Source: Bacteroidales bacterium
GTDB taxonomy: Bacteria; Bacteroidota; Bacteroidia; Bacteroidales; F082
Assembly: GCA_017439405.1 (NCBI GenBank)
Contig: JAFSJF010000038.1
Coordinates: 1-64,000 of the forward strand
DNA: 64,000 nucleotides
Direction: 5' to 3'
Shown here: positions 50,534 through 58,635 of the stretch, piece by piece
Position numbering within the stretch: the stretch's first letter is position 1
Layout: each line of letters starts with the position of its first letter
Translations under genes and position numbers: made by a program
The notes under the pieces: model-generated
Told to the model about the DNA's origin: nothing
Database searches by the model: none
Seen by the model: the letters and a program-made list of their open reading frames with translations, nothing else

Positions 50534-52114
50534 TTATTTCTTCATGTGTTTCTTCAATTCCACAATGCATGTGCGGTGCGGGATGATGACCGACACGCCG
50601 TTGTAGTTCACCTCTTCCTCGATGATCTTGACATTCTCTTCGTGGTTCTTCGGGAGCGGGACGATGTCGCGGATGTGCTCGGGCTCCACGCCGAGGCCTT
50701 CGCAGATGCGGCGGATCTTGTTGTGTGCCGACGAAGGCTGGCCGCCCGTCATGGCGGTGATGTCGTTGTCCAAGATGACAATCACGACGTTGGCCTTTTC
50801 GTTGACGCAGTCCAAGAGGCCCGTCAGGCCGCTGTGGCCAAACGTGCCGTCGCCGATGACGGCCACGCTCGGGAAGATGCCCACCTCGCTGGCGCCCTTG
50901 GCCATGGTGATGGACGCACCCATGCACACGGTGGTGTTGATGGCGCCCATGTTGAAGCCCAAGGTGTAGCAGCCGATGTCGCCAAACACCTTGCCGCCCT
51001 TGTGGTTGGCCATCACCTCGTTCAAGGCGTTGTAGCTGTCGGTGTGCGGGCAGCCTTGGCAGAGCGCGGGCGGGCGGTTGGTGACCACTTCAGGCACCTT
51101 GTATCGGGCCGGAACGTCCATGCCTAAGGCCTTGGCCACCTTTTCGGCGTTGAGCTCGCCGTCGCGGCGGATGGTCTCGTCCAAGCGGCCCATCACGTTC
51201 TTGCCCTTGCCGAGGAAGCCCTTGATCAGTTCTTCAACAAACGGCTGGCCGTCTTCGAGCACGAGGATTTCGTCGCAGTCGTCGTAGAGCTTGTTAATCA
51301 TGTCGTAAGGCAGCGGATACTGCGTGATCTTCACGACGGGGTAAGGGCACTGCCCCTCGGGGAAGTTCTCCATCAGGTAGTTGTAGGCGATGCCCGTGGT
51401 GATGATGCCGAGGTTTTTCTTCGGGCCGTCGAAATACTTGTTGTAGCCCGAATTGGCCGAAGCCTCCTCAAAAGCGGATTGCTTGTCGATGAGGTCGCGG
51501 TAGAGCCGCTTGGCGTTGGCCGGCAGCAGCACGAACGACTTGGCGTCGGCGGGCTCGGTCAGCTCGTTTTGCGGGCGGACGGGCTTGCGCACCACGCAGG
51601 CGCGGCTGTGGGCCAGTCGGGTCGGGATGCGGTAGAGCACCGGCGTGCCGAGCTGCTCGCTGAGTTCGAAGCCGTAGTGCACCATGTCGTAGGCCTCCTG
51701 CTGGTTCGAAGGCTCCAGCATGGGGATCATGGCCCAGTGGCCGTAGAAGCGGCTGTCTTGCTCGTCTTGCGAGGAGAACATCGACGGGTCGTCGGCCACG
51801 ACGACGAGGACGCCCTTCGTGCCGATGATGGCGGCGTTCATGAAGGGGTCGCCGCACACGTTGAGGCCGACGTGCTTCATGCAGGTCATGGCGCGTTTGC
51901 CGGCGTAGGCCACGCCGATGGAGGCCTCGAGGGCCGTCTTCTCGTTGGCGCACCAGTTGGCGATCACGCCTTGTTCCTTGGCCTGCTTCGAGTTGATGAC
52001 ATACTCCGTGATTTGGGTTGAAGGCGTGCCCGGGTAGCTGTTGATGGCCGAGCCGCCAGCGTCGATGAAGCCCTGTGCAATGGCCTCATCGCCTAAAAGC
52101 AATAATTTCTCCAT
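50534..52114 (-). CDS. iorA: Indolepyruvate:ferredoxin oxidoreductase, alpha subunit
   Basis: A 526-residue thiamine-diphosphate enzyme subunit (ATG 52114; a TTG six codons earlier is in frame). Seen: GDEAIAQGFIDAGGSAINSY (start), TPSTQITEY, QDEQDSRFYGHWAMIPMLEP, and the ThDP motif VIGDGTFGHSGLTGLLDCVN, then VIVILDNDITAMTGGQPS (GDG..N). Oddity: it ends at CIVELKKHMKK and lacks the C-terminal double [4Fe-4S] ferredoxin domain of longer IorA proteins, so electrons must leave by another route or a separate ferredoxin. Confidence 0.92.
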   Translation of the reverse strand: MEKLLLLGDEAIAQGFIDAGGSAINSYPGTPSTQITEYVINSKQAKEQGVIANWCANEKTALEASIGVAYAGKRAMTCMKHVGLNVCGDPFMNAAIIGTKGVLVVVADDPSMFSSQDEQDSRFYGHWAMIPMLEPSNQQEAYDMVHYGFELSEQLGTPVLYRIPTRLAHSRACVVRKPVRPQNELTEPADAKSFVLLPANAKRLYRDLIDKQSAFEEASANSGYNKYFDGPKKNLGIITTGIAYNYLMENFPEGQCPYPVVKITQYPLPYDMINKLYDDCDEILVLEDGQPFVEELIKGFLGKGKNVMGRLDETIRRDGELNAEKVAKALGMDVPARYKVPEVVTNRPPALCQGCPHTDSYNALNEVMANHKGGKVFGDIGCYTLGFNMGAINTTVCMGASITMAKGASEVGIFPSVAVIGDGTFGHSGLTGLLDCVNEKANVVIVILDNDITAMTGGQPSSAHNKIRRICEGLGVEPEHIRDIVPLPKNHEENVKIIEEEVNYNGVSVIIPHRTCIVELKKHMKK

Positions 52115-52132
52115 ATCGTTTCGTTGATTCAA

Positions 52133-52690
52133 TATTTAAGATTCAAAGATTCAAAGATTTCATTTTTTTTGCTACTGGCTACTGACTTTTGGCAGCTTCT
52201 ACCGAGGCGTAAAAGTCCGTGCGCCGATTAGAGCTGCCAGAAGCCAAAGGCCAGAAGCCAGAGGCAGATAAAACTTCTCCGCAACCCGTCATGGTGAGCG
52301 AGGCACGGCAATGGGCAAAGGTACGCATTATTTTGACACGCGCAAGAAAAATGTTGAAAAGTTTACTTCGGCAGTTTGAAGGACACCGTTTAATATGGGG
52401 ACTTCGGGACTGCAAGCAGCCATGTCATCCCTGCGTTGACTTATGCGGGGGTTGGGATCTATGGCTGCGTCCTTGGAGCTTCGGAAATACAAGAGCCATG
52501 TTATCCCCGCCATCCCCTCACTTTCTAACCTTCTAATCCGCAACCTGTTAACTGCTTATCCACCGCCTTTTCAACAAGTTATCAACACCATCTGTTGAAA
52601 AATTTTCGGCGCTTTTCTCCTTTCAGGCCACCGAACAAGCCGATATTTTACTATATTTGCGGGCGAAAGAAAGGAAGTTTGTGCTGAATC
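52133..52690. other. Intergenic stretch with inverted repeats
   Basis: No complete gene. Contains direct A/T repeats TTCAAAGATTCAAAGATT just upstream of iorA (52141-52160), an inverted repeat about 52168-52265 (CTACTGGCTACTGACTTTTG against CCAAAGGCCAGAAGCCAGAG-like arms), and a promoter -7 element TATATTTG (52652-52659) in front of the ORF6N remnant. Confidence 0.5.
52652..52659 (+). promoter_or_regulatory. -7 promoter element of the ORF6N remnant
   Basis: TATATTTG, 31 nt before the ATG at 52691. Confidence 0.5.
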
Positions 52691-52792
52691 ATGAATGAAT
52701 TAACCATACAACAGCGGATTCTGGTGATACGTGAGCAGCGTGTCATGCTCGACTTCGAGCTGGCCGCTCGGTTTTGCGGTCACAAATTGTGA
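52691..52792 (+). pseudogene. ORF6N-domain protein, N-terminal remnant
   Basis: A 33-codon ORF reading MNELTIQQRILVIREQRVML, then DFELAARF, which matches the first helix-strand part of ORF6N DNA-binding domains (..IRGQRVMLDxDLAxLY..). It then runs into a 27-bp palindrome and stops. The rest of the gene is absent. ORF6N proteins are phage- and transposon-associated regulators, so this may be a mobile-element scar. Confidence 0.6.
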
Positions 52793-52799
52793 CCGCAAA
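52773..52799. repeat. Perfect 27-bp palindrome
   Basis: TTTGCGGTCACAA-A-TTGTGACCGCAAA, symmetric around base 52786. It sits exactly where the ORF6N reading frame ends. Confidence 0.9.
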
Positions 52800-52869
52800 C
52801 GGAACCTCGACCCCACCAGCACCAACGCATTGGCTATATTAAAACCGATAACTAAACAACTATACAAAT

Positions 52870-53268
52870 ATGGAAAAAGAAAACCCCATAGAAGAAGCCC
52901 AACGGTATGTTGACAACGCCAAGATAACCCTCAAGGACAACGGCGAGCTTGACACGACCTCTCGCCTGTATGGCGACCGTAAATACGTGCGTTCGGCAGG
53001 ACACTTCCTGTGGAGCGCCGTGCTGATAGTGCTTGATGCGGTATTCCATGTGAAGACCTCACGCCGCCGCCATCCCGACATCAAAGACTATAAGGAAGCT
53101 GTGGCCTCCCGCGACCGTAAATTGCTCGCGTTGGTCAATGTGGGGTACGACACGATGCACATAGCCATGAGCTATGACGGCAATCAAAGCAAGGCAGTGT
53201 GCGATGAAGGATTCCGCCTTACCGACGAAATCATAAAAATCTGCGCGAAAATGCTTCCGAAACAATAA
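52870..53268 (+). CDS. DUF5618-like small helical protein
   Basis: A 132-residue, mostly helical protein. The pattern IEEAQRYVDNAKITLKDNGE, YGDRKYVRSAGHFLWSAVLI, VLDAVF and KDYKEAVASRDRKLLALVNV, then GYDTMHIAMSYDG resembles the DUF5618 family as I recall it, a HEPN-like helical fold. No R-X(4-6)-H motif typical of HEPN RNases is clear. It follows the ORF6N remnant by 77 nt and may have been part of the same accessory unit. Confidence 0.6.
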   Translation: MEKENPIEEAQRYVDNAKITLKDNGELDTTSRLYGDRKYVRSAGHFLWSAVLIVLDAVFHVKTSRRRHPDIKDYKEAVASRDRKLLALVNVGYDTMHIAMSYDGNQSKAVCDEGFRLTDEIIKICAKMLPKQ

Positions 53269-53394
53269 ATCTGAACAAATCGAAAAACTATAAATAACGA
53301 ACCCCAAATACAAGCAAAACAAACTAAAACCGAATAACCAACCAACCGAACAACTAACAACTATTTAATAACTAACAACTTAAATCTAAACATC
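53269..53394 (+). promoter_or_regulatory. Long A/C-rich leader of the 1355-residue T9SS gene
   Basis: About 120 nt almost free of G on the plus strand, with AACAACTAACAACTA and AACCAACCAACCGAACAAC repeats up to the ATG at 53395; unstructured, probably the 5' leader. No clear -7 element in it. Confidence 0.4.
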
Positions 53395-56300
53395 ATGAAC
53401 AAAAAAATTACCAAACTCATCGCAGCCCTCGCGCTGCTCGCGTTCCTGATACCACCCGTCGTGGGTTGGGGACAGACAAGAGACGAAGAAGTCTATTCGA
53501 CTTGCTTGTTCGGTTCGAGTTACAACAGCCAAAGTGTTGGCAATTATACTGCCACTTGGTCAGCAACAAACGGCGATTTCACTTGGACTATCGTAAACGG
53601 TAACAACAACAATAACGGATGGTCTTTTGTGAAATTTGGTCGTAAGAACAATGCGTCAGTTGGCTCTATCACCACTGCTGGTGACAATAATGCTGGTTGC
53701 TATTCTGAAGCCATCACGAAAGTTGTAGTAACAATTGATGCTATTACAGCAACTAGTATCAATTCCATCAAGTTATACACCAGTAGTGACAATTCGAGTT
53801 GGACAGAAGCTGGCTCTTTTACGAAAGAAACAGGTGCTCAATCAGTAAGTTTGTCTTCACCTACAGCCAACTTGTACTACAAAGTCGAATTTGATTGCGC
53901 ATCGGGTAGTAGCAATGGCTTGGTTACTGTTTCCAAAGTCGAGTACTACCACGAAAGCGGCAGCTCCACCGCCGTTGCCACTCCTGTCATCAGTGGCGAA
54001 ACTTCCTTCCTCACCTCAACCGAGGTAACCATCACCTGCAGCACCGAAGGGGCTGCCATCCAGTATAGCATTGATAACGGTACAAGCTGGTCAACCTACA
54101 GCGAGCCTTTCACCCTCACTGAAACCACCACCGTAACCGCCAAGGCCACCAAGAGCGGCCTCGACGACAGCCAAACGACCAGCAAGACCTTCACAAAAGT
54201 TACCCCGATGACTGTGGCACAAGCTATAGAAGCGTTAGACGAAAGCTCGCCTATTTCAGGCGCTTATGTGCAAGGCATCGTTTCCCAAGTCGATTCCTAC
54301 AACCCCTCATACAACAGCATCACCTACTGGATTTCCGATGACGGCACGACCACCAGCAGCCAACTCGAGGTTTACAGCGGCAAAGGCCTCAACGGTGCCG
54401 GTTTCGCGTCCATAGACGATATTGAAGTGGGTGCATCCGTTGTGATTAGCGGTACTCTGAAGATATACAACAGCACAATTTACGAATTTGACGCAAACAG
54501 CCAACTTATGAGCTATACAGCTCCGGCTGTAACCACCTGCGCCAACCCCACCTTCTCTCCCGCAGCTGGCACCTACACCTCGGCCCAAAGCGTGGAAATC
54601 ATCTGCACCACCGAAGGCGCAACCATCTACTACACCACCGATGGCAGCGACCCGACAACAAGTAGTAGCGTTTATTCTGCTGCCATCACTGTCAACAGCG
54701 ACATGACCATCAAAGCCATTGCCGTAAAGGAAGGCCTGACTAATAGTGAAATCGTCAGCGCAGAATACGTCATTGATTTGACACCCGTTATCAACGCCGA
54801 TGATATAAACATTGCCTATGACGCCACTTCCGGTGAAATTGCTTACACCATCACCAACCCCGCAACGGGCGTAAGCCTTGGTGCTTCCTCCACCGCAGAA
54901 TGGATCAGCGAAATCACCGTCGGCGACGAAAGCGTGACCTTCACCTGCACCGCTAATGAGGACACTGCCGACCGCGAAGCCACCATTACCCTTTCCTACA
55001 CGGGCGCAGCCGAAAAGACTGTCACCGTGACGCAAGGGCATTATGTTGTCGACTTCGCTACATTGCCGTTTGAGTGGGAAGGCGGTTCGAGTGCCACTTT
55101 CAATGCACTGACTGGTGTAACCACTTCTGGTTTGGGTTCGGACTATAGCGACAGCCATAATCCCTATTACATCAAGTTTGACTCCGATAATGACTACATC
55201 CAAGTGAAAACCGACAAACAGCCTGGCAAGGTTACCATTGGCGTGAAGATGATTGGTGGTACAAATACTTCTTACATCACGGTTCAAGGTTCTGCCGATG
55301 GCGAGACCTTCACCGAAGTCCAAACACTCACCATCAGCGGCAATTCTACCAGTACTACTCTTAACCTTGAAACCACCAATGCCTTTGCTGCTACTGACCG
55401 TTATGTGAGATTGGTTTTCACCAAGGGTAGCAATGTCGGCGTAGGCCCCATTACGATTGCCAAGGTTTCCACCGACCCGAGCATTACCTTGAATACCTAT
55501 GCTGTGGAAGCCACCGCTGCCGAAACCGAAGGCACGCTGGATATCACCTATGCCAACCTCGAAATTAGCGACATGAGCGATTTCGGCATCCAGTTCTATG
55601 ATGCAAATGAAGAAGAATTGAGCGGTGACGATGAACCCGATTGGATTGAGGTTACGGTTGCCGAGCAAGACCCGCAAGTTGGCGAAGGCTATGTAGTGTC
55701 GTATGTTGTAGGAGCCAACACTGGCGAAGCCCGCACCGCTTACTTCAAGGTGTTTGCCTTGGGAGATGAAGACTATGTCTACTCCAACCTCGTCACCGTG
55801 ACGCAGGCCGCATACGTGGCTCCGTTCCAGTCGTTCACCTGCACCTTGGCCACCAGCATCGTGAGCGGTAAGCACTACATTATCACCAATGGCAGCACCA
55901 AGGCCATGGGCTATGACAAAGGCAACAACAGAGGCACAGCCGACATCACTCTCACTGGCAATGTGGCCACCGTCTCAAGCACCGATGTCTACGAGTTCGT
56001 CATCATCGGCCCCGACGTGGATGGCCTTTACACGATTTACGATGTCACTGGCGAAACAGGTGGGTATCTGTATGCGGCAAGTTCAGGTAGTAATTATCTG
56101 AAGACCCAAAGCAACATCAATGACAATGCACGTTGGAGCATCACCTTTGATGCGACTGAAGGTTTTGCCAGCATTGTAGCCACTGAGAGTAGCAACCGCA
56201 ATGTAATGCAGTATAACAGTAGCAGCGCTTTGTTTGCTTGCTATGCAAGTGCTTCACAAGCCAATGTTTACCTCTACGCCAAGGACAACGAAAGCACCGC

Positions 56301-57462
56301 TACCTACGATTTGTCCATCACTGGCTACGGCGACAACGCCGGCGGCTATCGTCTCATCGCTGCGCCGGTTGGCTCGGCCATGAACCTGTCGGACAACGGC
56401 TTCCTCACCGACGACTACGACCTCTACTACTTCGACCAGAATGAAAACAGCGCCGAGTGGCGCAACTACAAGGATCAAGCCACTGGCGGCTGGGACATCG
56501 TTTCGGGTCGTGGCTACCTCTATGCCAGCAAGACAGACGCCGACCTCCACTTCGTTGGCTATCCCTACGTTGGCAACGGCCAAGTCGTGCTGTCTTACAC
56601 CGAAGACAATACCTTTGCCGGCTGGAACCTCATCGGCAACCCGTTTGCCACGGCAGCCACGCTCGACAGTGCTTATTACAGGCTGAACTCGGATGGCAGC
56701 GAACTGAAAGCCGAAACCGAAAGCGGCAGCGTCGCCGCCATGGAAGGCGTGTTCGTTAAGGCCACAAAGGCAGGTTTCGCCAAATTCACCGCAACGGCCA
56801 CCCAAAACGCCGTGCCACAACTCAACGTGAACCTTGCCACCAGCAACCGTGGCTCGTCAACCCTCGACCGCGCCATCATCCGCTTCGACGAAGGCAGCCA
56901 GTTGCCCAAGTTCATGCTCAACGAGGCCAACGCCAAGCTCTATATTCCGCAAGGCACGAAAGACTACGCCGTGGTGCGCAGCAACAACGAAGGCTCGATG
57001 CCCGTCAACTTCAAGGCCGCCACGGATGGCACCTACACCCTCAGCATCGAGGCCGAGAACGTGGAGATGGACTACCTCCACCTGATCGACAACCTGACCG
57101 GCGCCGACATCGACCTCATCCCCCTTTTAAGGGGGCAAGGGGGGTTAAACGAACCCGCCACCTACACCTTCCAAGCCCGCACCTCCGACTATGCCTCGCG
57201 CTTCCGCTTGGTGTTCAGCGCGAACGACGTGAACGAGAACGTGACAAGCTCAGAGACTTTCGCCTACTTCAACGGCAGCGAATGGGTCGTTAACGCCTCC
57301 GAAAAGGCCACCCTGCAGGTCATCGACGTGATGGGCCGCGTGCTCAGCAACGAGACCGTCAGCGGCAGCCACGCCATGAGCCTCAACCTCGGCACGGGCG
57401 TCTATATGCTCCGCCTCGTCAACGGCAATGATGTGAAGGTGCAGAAGATTGTAGTGAGATGA
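53395..57462 (+). CDS. Large T9SS type A surface protein with chitobiase-like and BACON domains
   Basis: A 1355-residue secreted protein. In order: signal peptide (ALALLAFLIPPVVGWGQ); a beta domain to about 190; two CHB_HEX_C-type domains (near 200-270 and 385-460, the second with PAAGTYTSAQSVEIICTTEG, then ATIYYTTDGSDPT); a DUF5689/OB-like domain between them (SGAYVQGIVSQVDSYNP); a BACON-like domain (465-545); further jelly-roll and trefoil-like parts (900-950); and a C-terminal type A sorting domain (LQVIDVMGRVLSNETV, ending VQKIVVR). Residues about 1240-1252 are encoded by an inserted repeat. Probably binds glycans at the cell surface. Confidence 0.8.
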   Translation: MNKKITKLIAALALLAFLIPPVVGWGQTRDEEVYSTCLFGSSYNSQSVGNYTATWSATNGDFTWTIVNGNNNNNGWSFVKFGRKNNASVGSITTAGDNNAGCYSEAITKVVVTIDAITATSINSIKLYTSSDNSSWTEAGSFTKETGAQSVSLSSPTANLYYKVEFDCASGSSNGLVTVSKVEYYHESGSSTAVATPVISGETSFLTSTEVTITCSTEGAAIQYSIDNGTSWSTYSEPFTLTETTTVTAKATKSGLDDSQTTSKTFTKVTPMTVAQAIEALDESSPISGAYVQGIVSQVDSYNPSYNSITYWISDDGTTTSSQLEVYSGKGLNGAGFASIDDIEVGASVVISGTLKIYNSTIYEFDANSQLMSYTAPAVTTCANPTFSPAAGTYTSAQSVEIICTTEGATIYYTTDGSDPTTSSSVYSAAITVNSDMTIKAIAVKEGLTNSEIVSAEYVIDLTPVINADDINIAYDATSGEIAYTITNPATGVSLGASSTAEWISEITVGDESVTFTCTANEDTADREATITLSYTGAAEKTVTVTQGHYVVDFATLPFEWEGGSSATFNALTGVTTSGLGSDYSDSHNPYYIKFDSDNDYIQVKTDKQPGKVTIGVKMIGGTNTSYITVQGSADGETFTEVQTLTISGNSTSTTLNLETTNAFAATDRYVRLVFTKGSNVGVGPITIAKVSTDPSITLNTYAVEATAAETEGTLDITYANLEISDMSDFGIQFYDANEEELSGDDEPDWIEVTVAEQDPQVGEGYVVSYVVGANTGEARTAYFKVFALGDEDYVYSNLVTVTQAAYVAPFQSFTCTLATSIVSGKHYIITNGSTKAMGYDKGNNRGTADITLTGNVATVSSTDVYEFVIIGPDVDGLYTIYDVTGETGGYLYAASSGSNYLKTQSNINDNARWSITFDATEGFASIVATESSNRNVMQYNSSSALFACYASASQANVYLYAKDNESTATYDLSITGYGDNAGGYRLIAAPVGSAMNLSDNGFLTDDYDLYYFDQNENSAEWRNYKDQATGGWDIVSGRGYLYASKTDADLHFVGYPYVGNGQVVLSYTEDNTFAGWNLIGNPFATAATLDSAYYRLNSDGSELKAETESGSVAAMEGVFVKATKAGFAKFTATATQNAVPQLNVNLATSNRGSSTLDRAIIRFDEGSQLPKFMLNEANAKLYIPQGTKDYAVVRSNNEGSMPVNFKAATDGTYTLSIEAENVEMDYLHLIDNLTGADIDLIPLLRGQGGLNEPATYTFQARTSDYASRFRLVFSANDVNENVTSSETFAYFNGSEWVVNASEKATLQVIDVMGRVLSNETVSGSHAMSLNLGTGVYMLRLVNGNDVKVQKIVVR
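57118..57154 (+). repeat. Short palindromic repeat inserted inside the T9SS gene
   Basis: CCCCCTTTTAAGGGGG (57120-57135) followed by CAAGGGGGGTTAAAC, a repeat style common between Bacteroidetes genes. It adds IPLLRGQGGLNEP between GADIDL and the TYTF strand. Confidence 0.65.
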
Positions 57463-57463
57463 A

Positions 57464-57545
57464 TGTTAGCTGTTAGCCATTAGCTGTTAGCTCCTGGCTT
57501 GGTTGTGTTACTGGCCAAGAGCTAACAGCCAAAGGCTAAAAGCCA
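57464..57545. repeat. AGCTGTTAGC-type inverted repeat
   Basis: GTTAGCTGTTAGCCATTAGC, TGTTAGCTCCTGGC (57465-57498) faces GGCCAAGAGCTAACAGCCAA, AGGCTAAAAGCC (about 57513-57544). Same type as 50457-50525. Confidence 0.6.
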
Positions 57546-57594
57546 AACAAGCCAAAAAAGAAAGTGAAAATCGAACAATAAAACCATAACGACA

Positions 57595-57891
57595 ATGAAA
57601 AAACTGACATTAACAATCGCAATCGTCCTCGGGACGACCCTCGGCCTCACGGCCCAACAGAGCGGCGGAGGACTCTTTGAACGCGGCAACGTCACCCAAG
57701 AGGACTACAACAGCGCCTACGGCAGCAGCCAAATCGACCTGTTCGGCAACCTCCGCGCCGACGACCTCACGATCGAGCTGCCCAACCACGGCCAGGATGA
57801 AAACCAGAACGCCCCCTTGGGCAGCGGCATCGCGGTGCTGCTCGGCTTGGGCGGCGCCTACCTTGTGGCCAAGAAACGCCGCGAGGAATGA
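57595..57891 (+). CDS. Small exported protein with PID-CTERM-like tail (second copy)
   Basis: A 98-residue protein with a signal peptide (start MKKLTLTIAIVLGTTLGLTA), a GGGLFERGN segment, an acidic middle (YNSAYGSSQIDLFGNLRADD) and a tripartite end: APLGSG, hydrophobic helix IAVLLGLGGAYLVA and KKRREE. It is related in design to the small gene at 14791-15045 (FDRGF, APLSGG, KRKEDKQ). It directly follows the large T9SS protein gene, as the other copy directly precedes a surface lipoprotein gene. Confidence 0.7.
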   Translation: MKKLTLTIAIVLGTTLGLTAQQSGGGLFERGNVTQEDYNSAYGSSQIDLFGNLRADDLTIELPNHGQDENQNAPLGSGIAVLLGLGGAYLVAKKRREE

Positions 57892-57983
57892 CGACGGCTG
57901 TGCGACTTCGGGGCCTTTTGCGCCCCGCGTCGCGCGACCATCACGACAAACGACTAATCAAGATAAATTTTTTCATTTTTTTT

Positions 57984-58018
57984 TGGATCCGCCGGCAACG
58001 CGCTTGCTGGCGGATTCT
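57984..58018. terminator. Stem-loop between the small protein gene and coaE
   Basis: ATCCGCCGGCAA (57986-57997) pairs with TTGCTGGCGGAT (58003-58014). T-runs flank it on the left only, so its direction as terminator is unclear. Confidence 0.45.
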
Positions 58019-58020
58019 CC

Positions 58021-58635
58021 TTATTTTCCGTCCATGAATCCCATTCCTGACCTGCACAGCTGATGATGGACGCTCCCGACCTGCCGCATGAGGGCTTCGT
58101 CCTCGTCGTCGTGGTCGTGTAGGATGACGAAGTCGGCAAGGGCGCATTTCAGGTCGTCGGGCCATTGCAGGGCCATGCGGCGGCGCACGGCGGCCTCGTC
58201 GCAGCGGTCGCGCAGCAACACGCGGCGCAGGCGGGTGGCCTCGGAAGCCGTCACCATGACGACGGCGTCGAAACGGCCTTCCAAATGCTTCTCGAAGACG
58301 ATGGCCGACTCGTAGAGCACGTAGGGCGCGTCTTGCGCCTCGGCCCAGTCGTCGAACCACAGGTTGAGGGCCGGGTAAAGGATGCGTTCCACCTCGGCCA
58401 TCGCCGAGGCGTCGCTGAAGATGAGGGAAGAGAGGTAGGGCTTGTTGAGGCTTCCGTCGGGCAGGTAGGTCTCCGCGCCGAAGCGGAGCGTCATGGCCGA
58501 GCGGATGTCAGGGCGGCCATAAAGGCGCTTGGCCTCAGAGTCGCTGTAGAACACGGGGATGCCGAGGCTCTCGAAGAGCTGGCAGACCCACGACTTGCCG
58601 CTGCCGATGTTGCCCGTGATGGCGACTTTCTTCAT
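58021..58635 (-). CDS. coaE: Dephospho-CoA kinase
   Basis: A 204-residue kinase for the last step of coenzyme A synthesis. P-loop GNIGSGKSWV (residues 7-16), DSEAKRLYGRPDIRSAM region and a LID-like RLRRVLLRDRCDEAAVRRRM are as in CoaE. ATG at 58635 overlaps the ybbR stop by 4 nt. The open frame to 58938 upstream is only the shadow of ybbR. Confidence 0.92.
   Translation of the reverse strand: MKKVAITGNIGSGKSWVCQLFESLGIPVFYSDSEAKRLYGRPDIRSAMTLRFGAETYLPDGSLNKPYLSSLIFSDASAMAEVERILYPALNLWFDDWAEAQDAPYVLYESAIVFEKHLEGRFDAVVMVTASEATRLRRVLLRDRCDEAAVRRRMALQWPDDLKCALADFVILHDHDDEDEALMRQVGSVHHQLCRSGMGFMDGK

Noticed and set aside
54307..55875. 522-codon minus-strand frame opposite the T9SS surface gene
   Set aside because: It is an antisense shadow caused by base composition; the plus strand encodes recognisable domains and a sorting signal.
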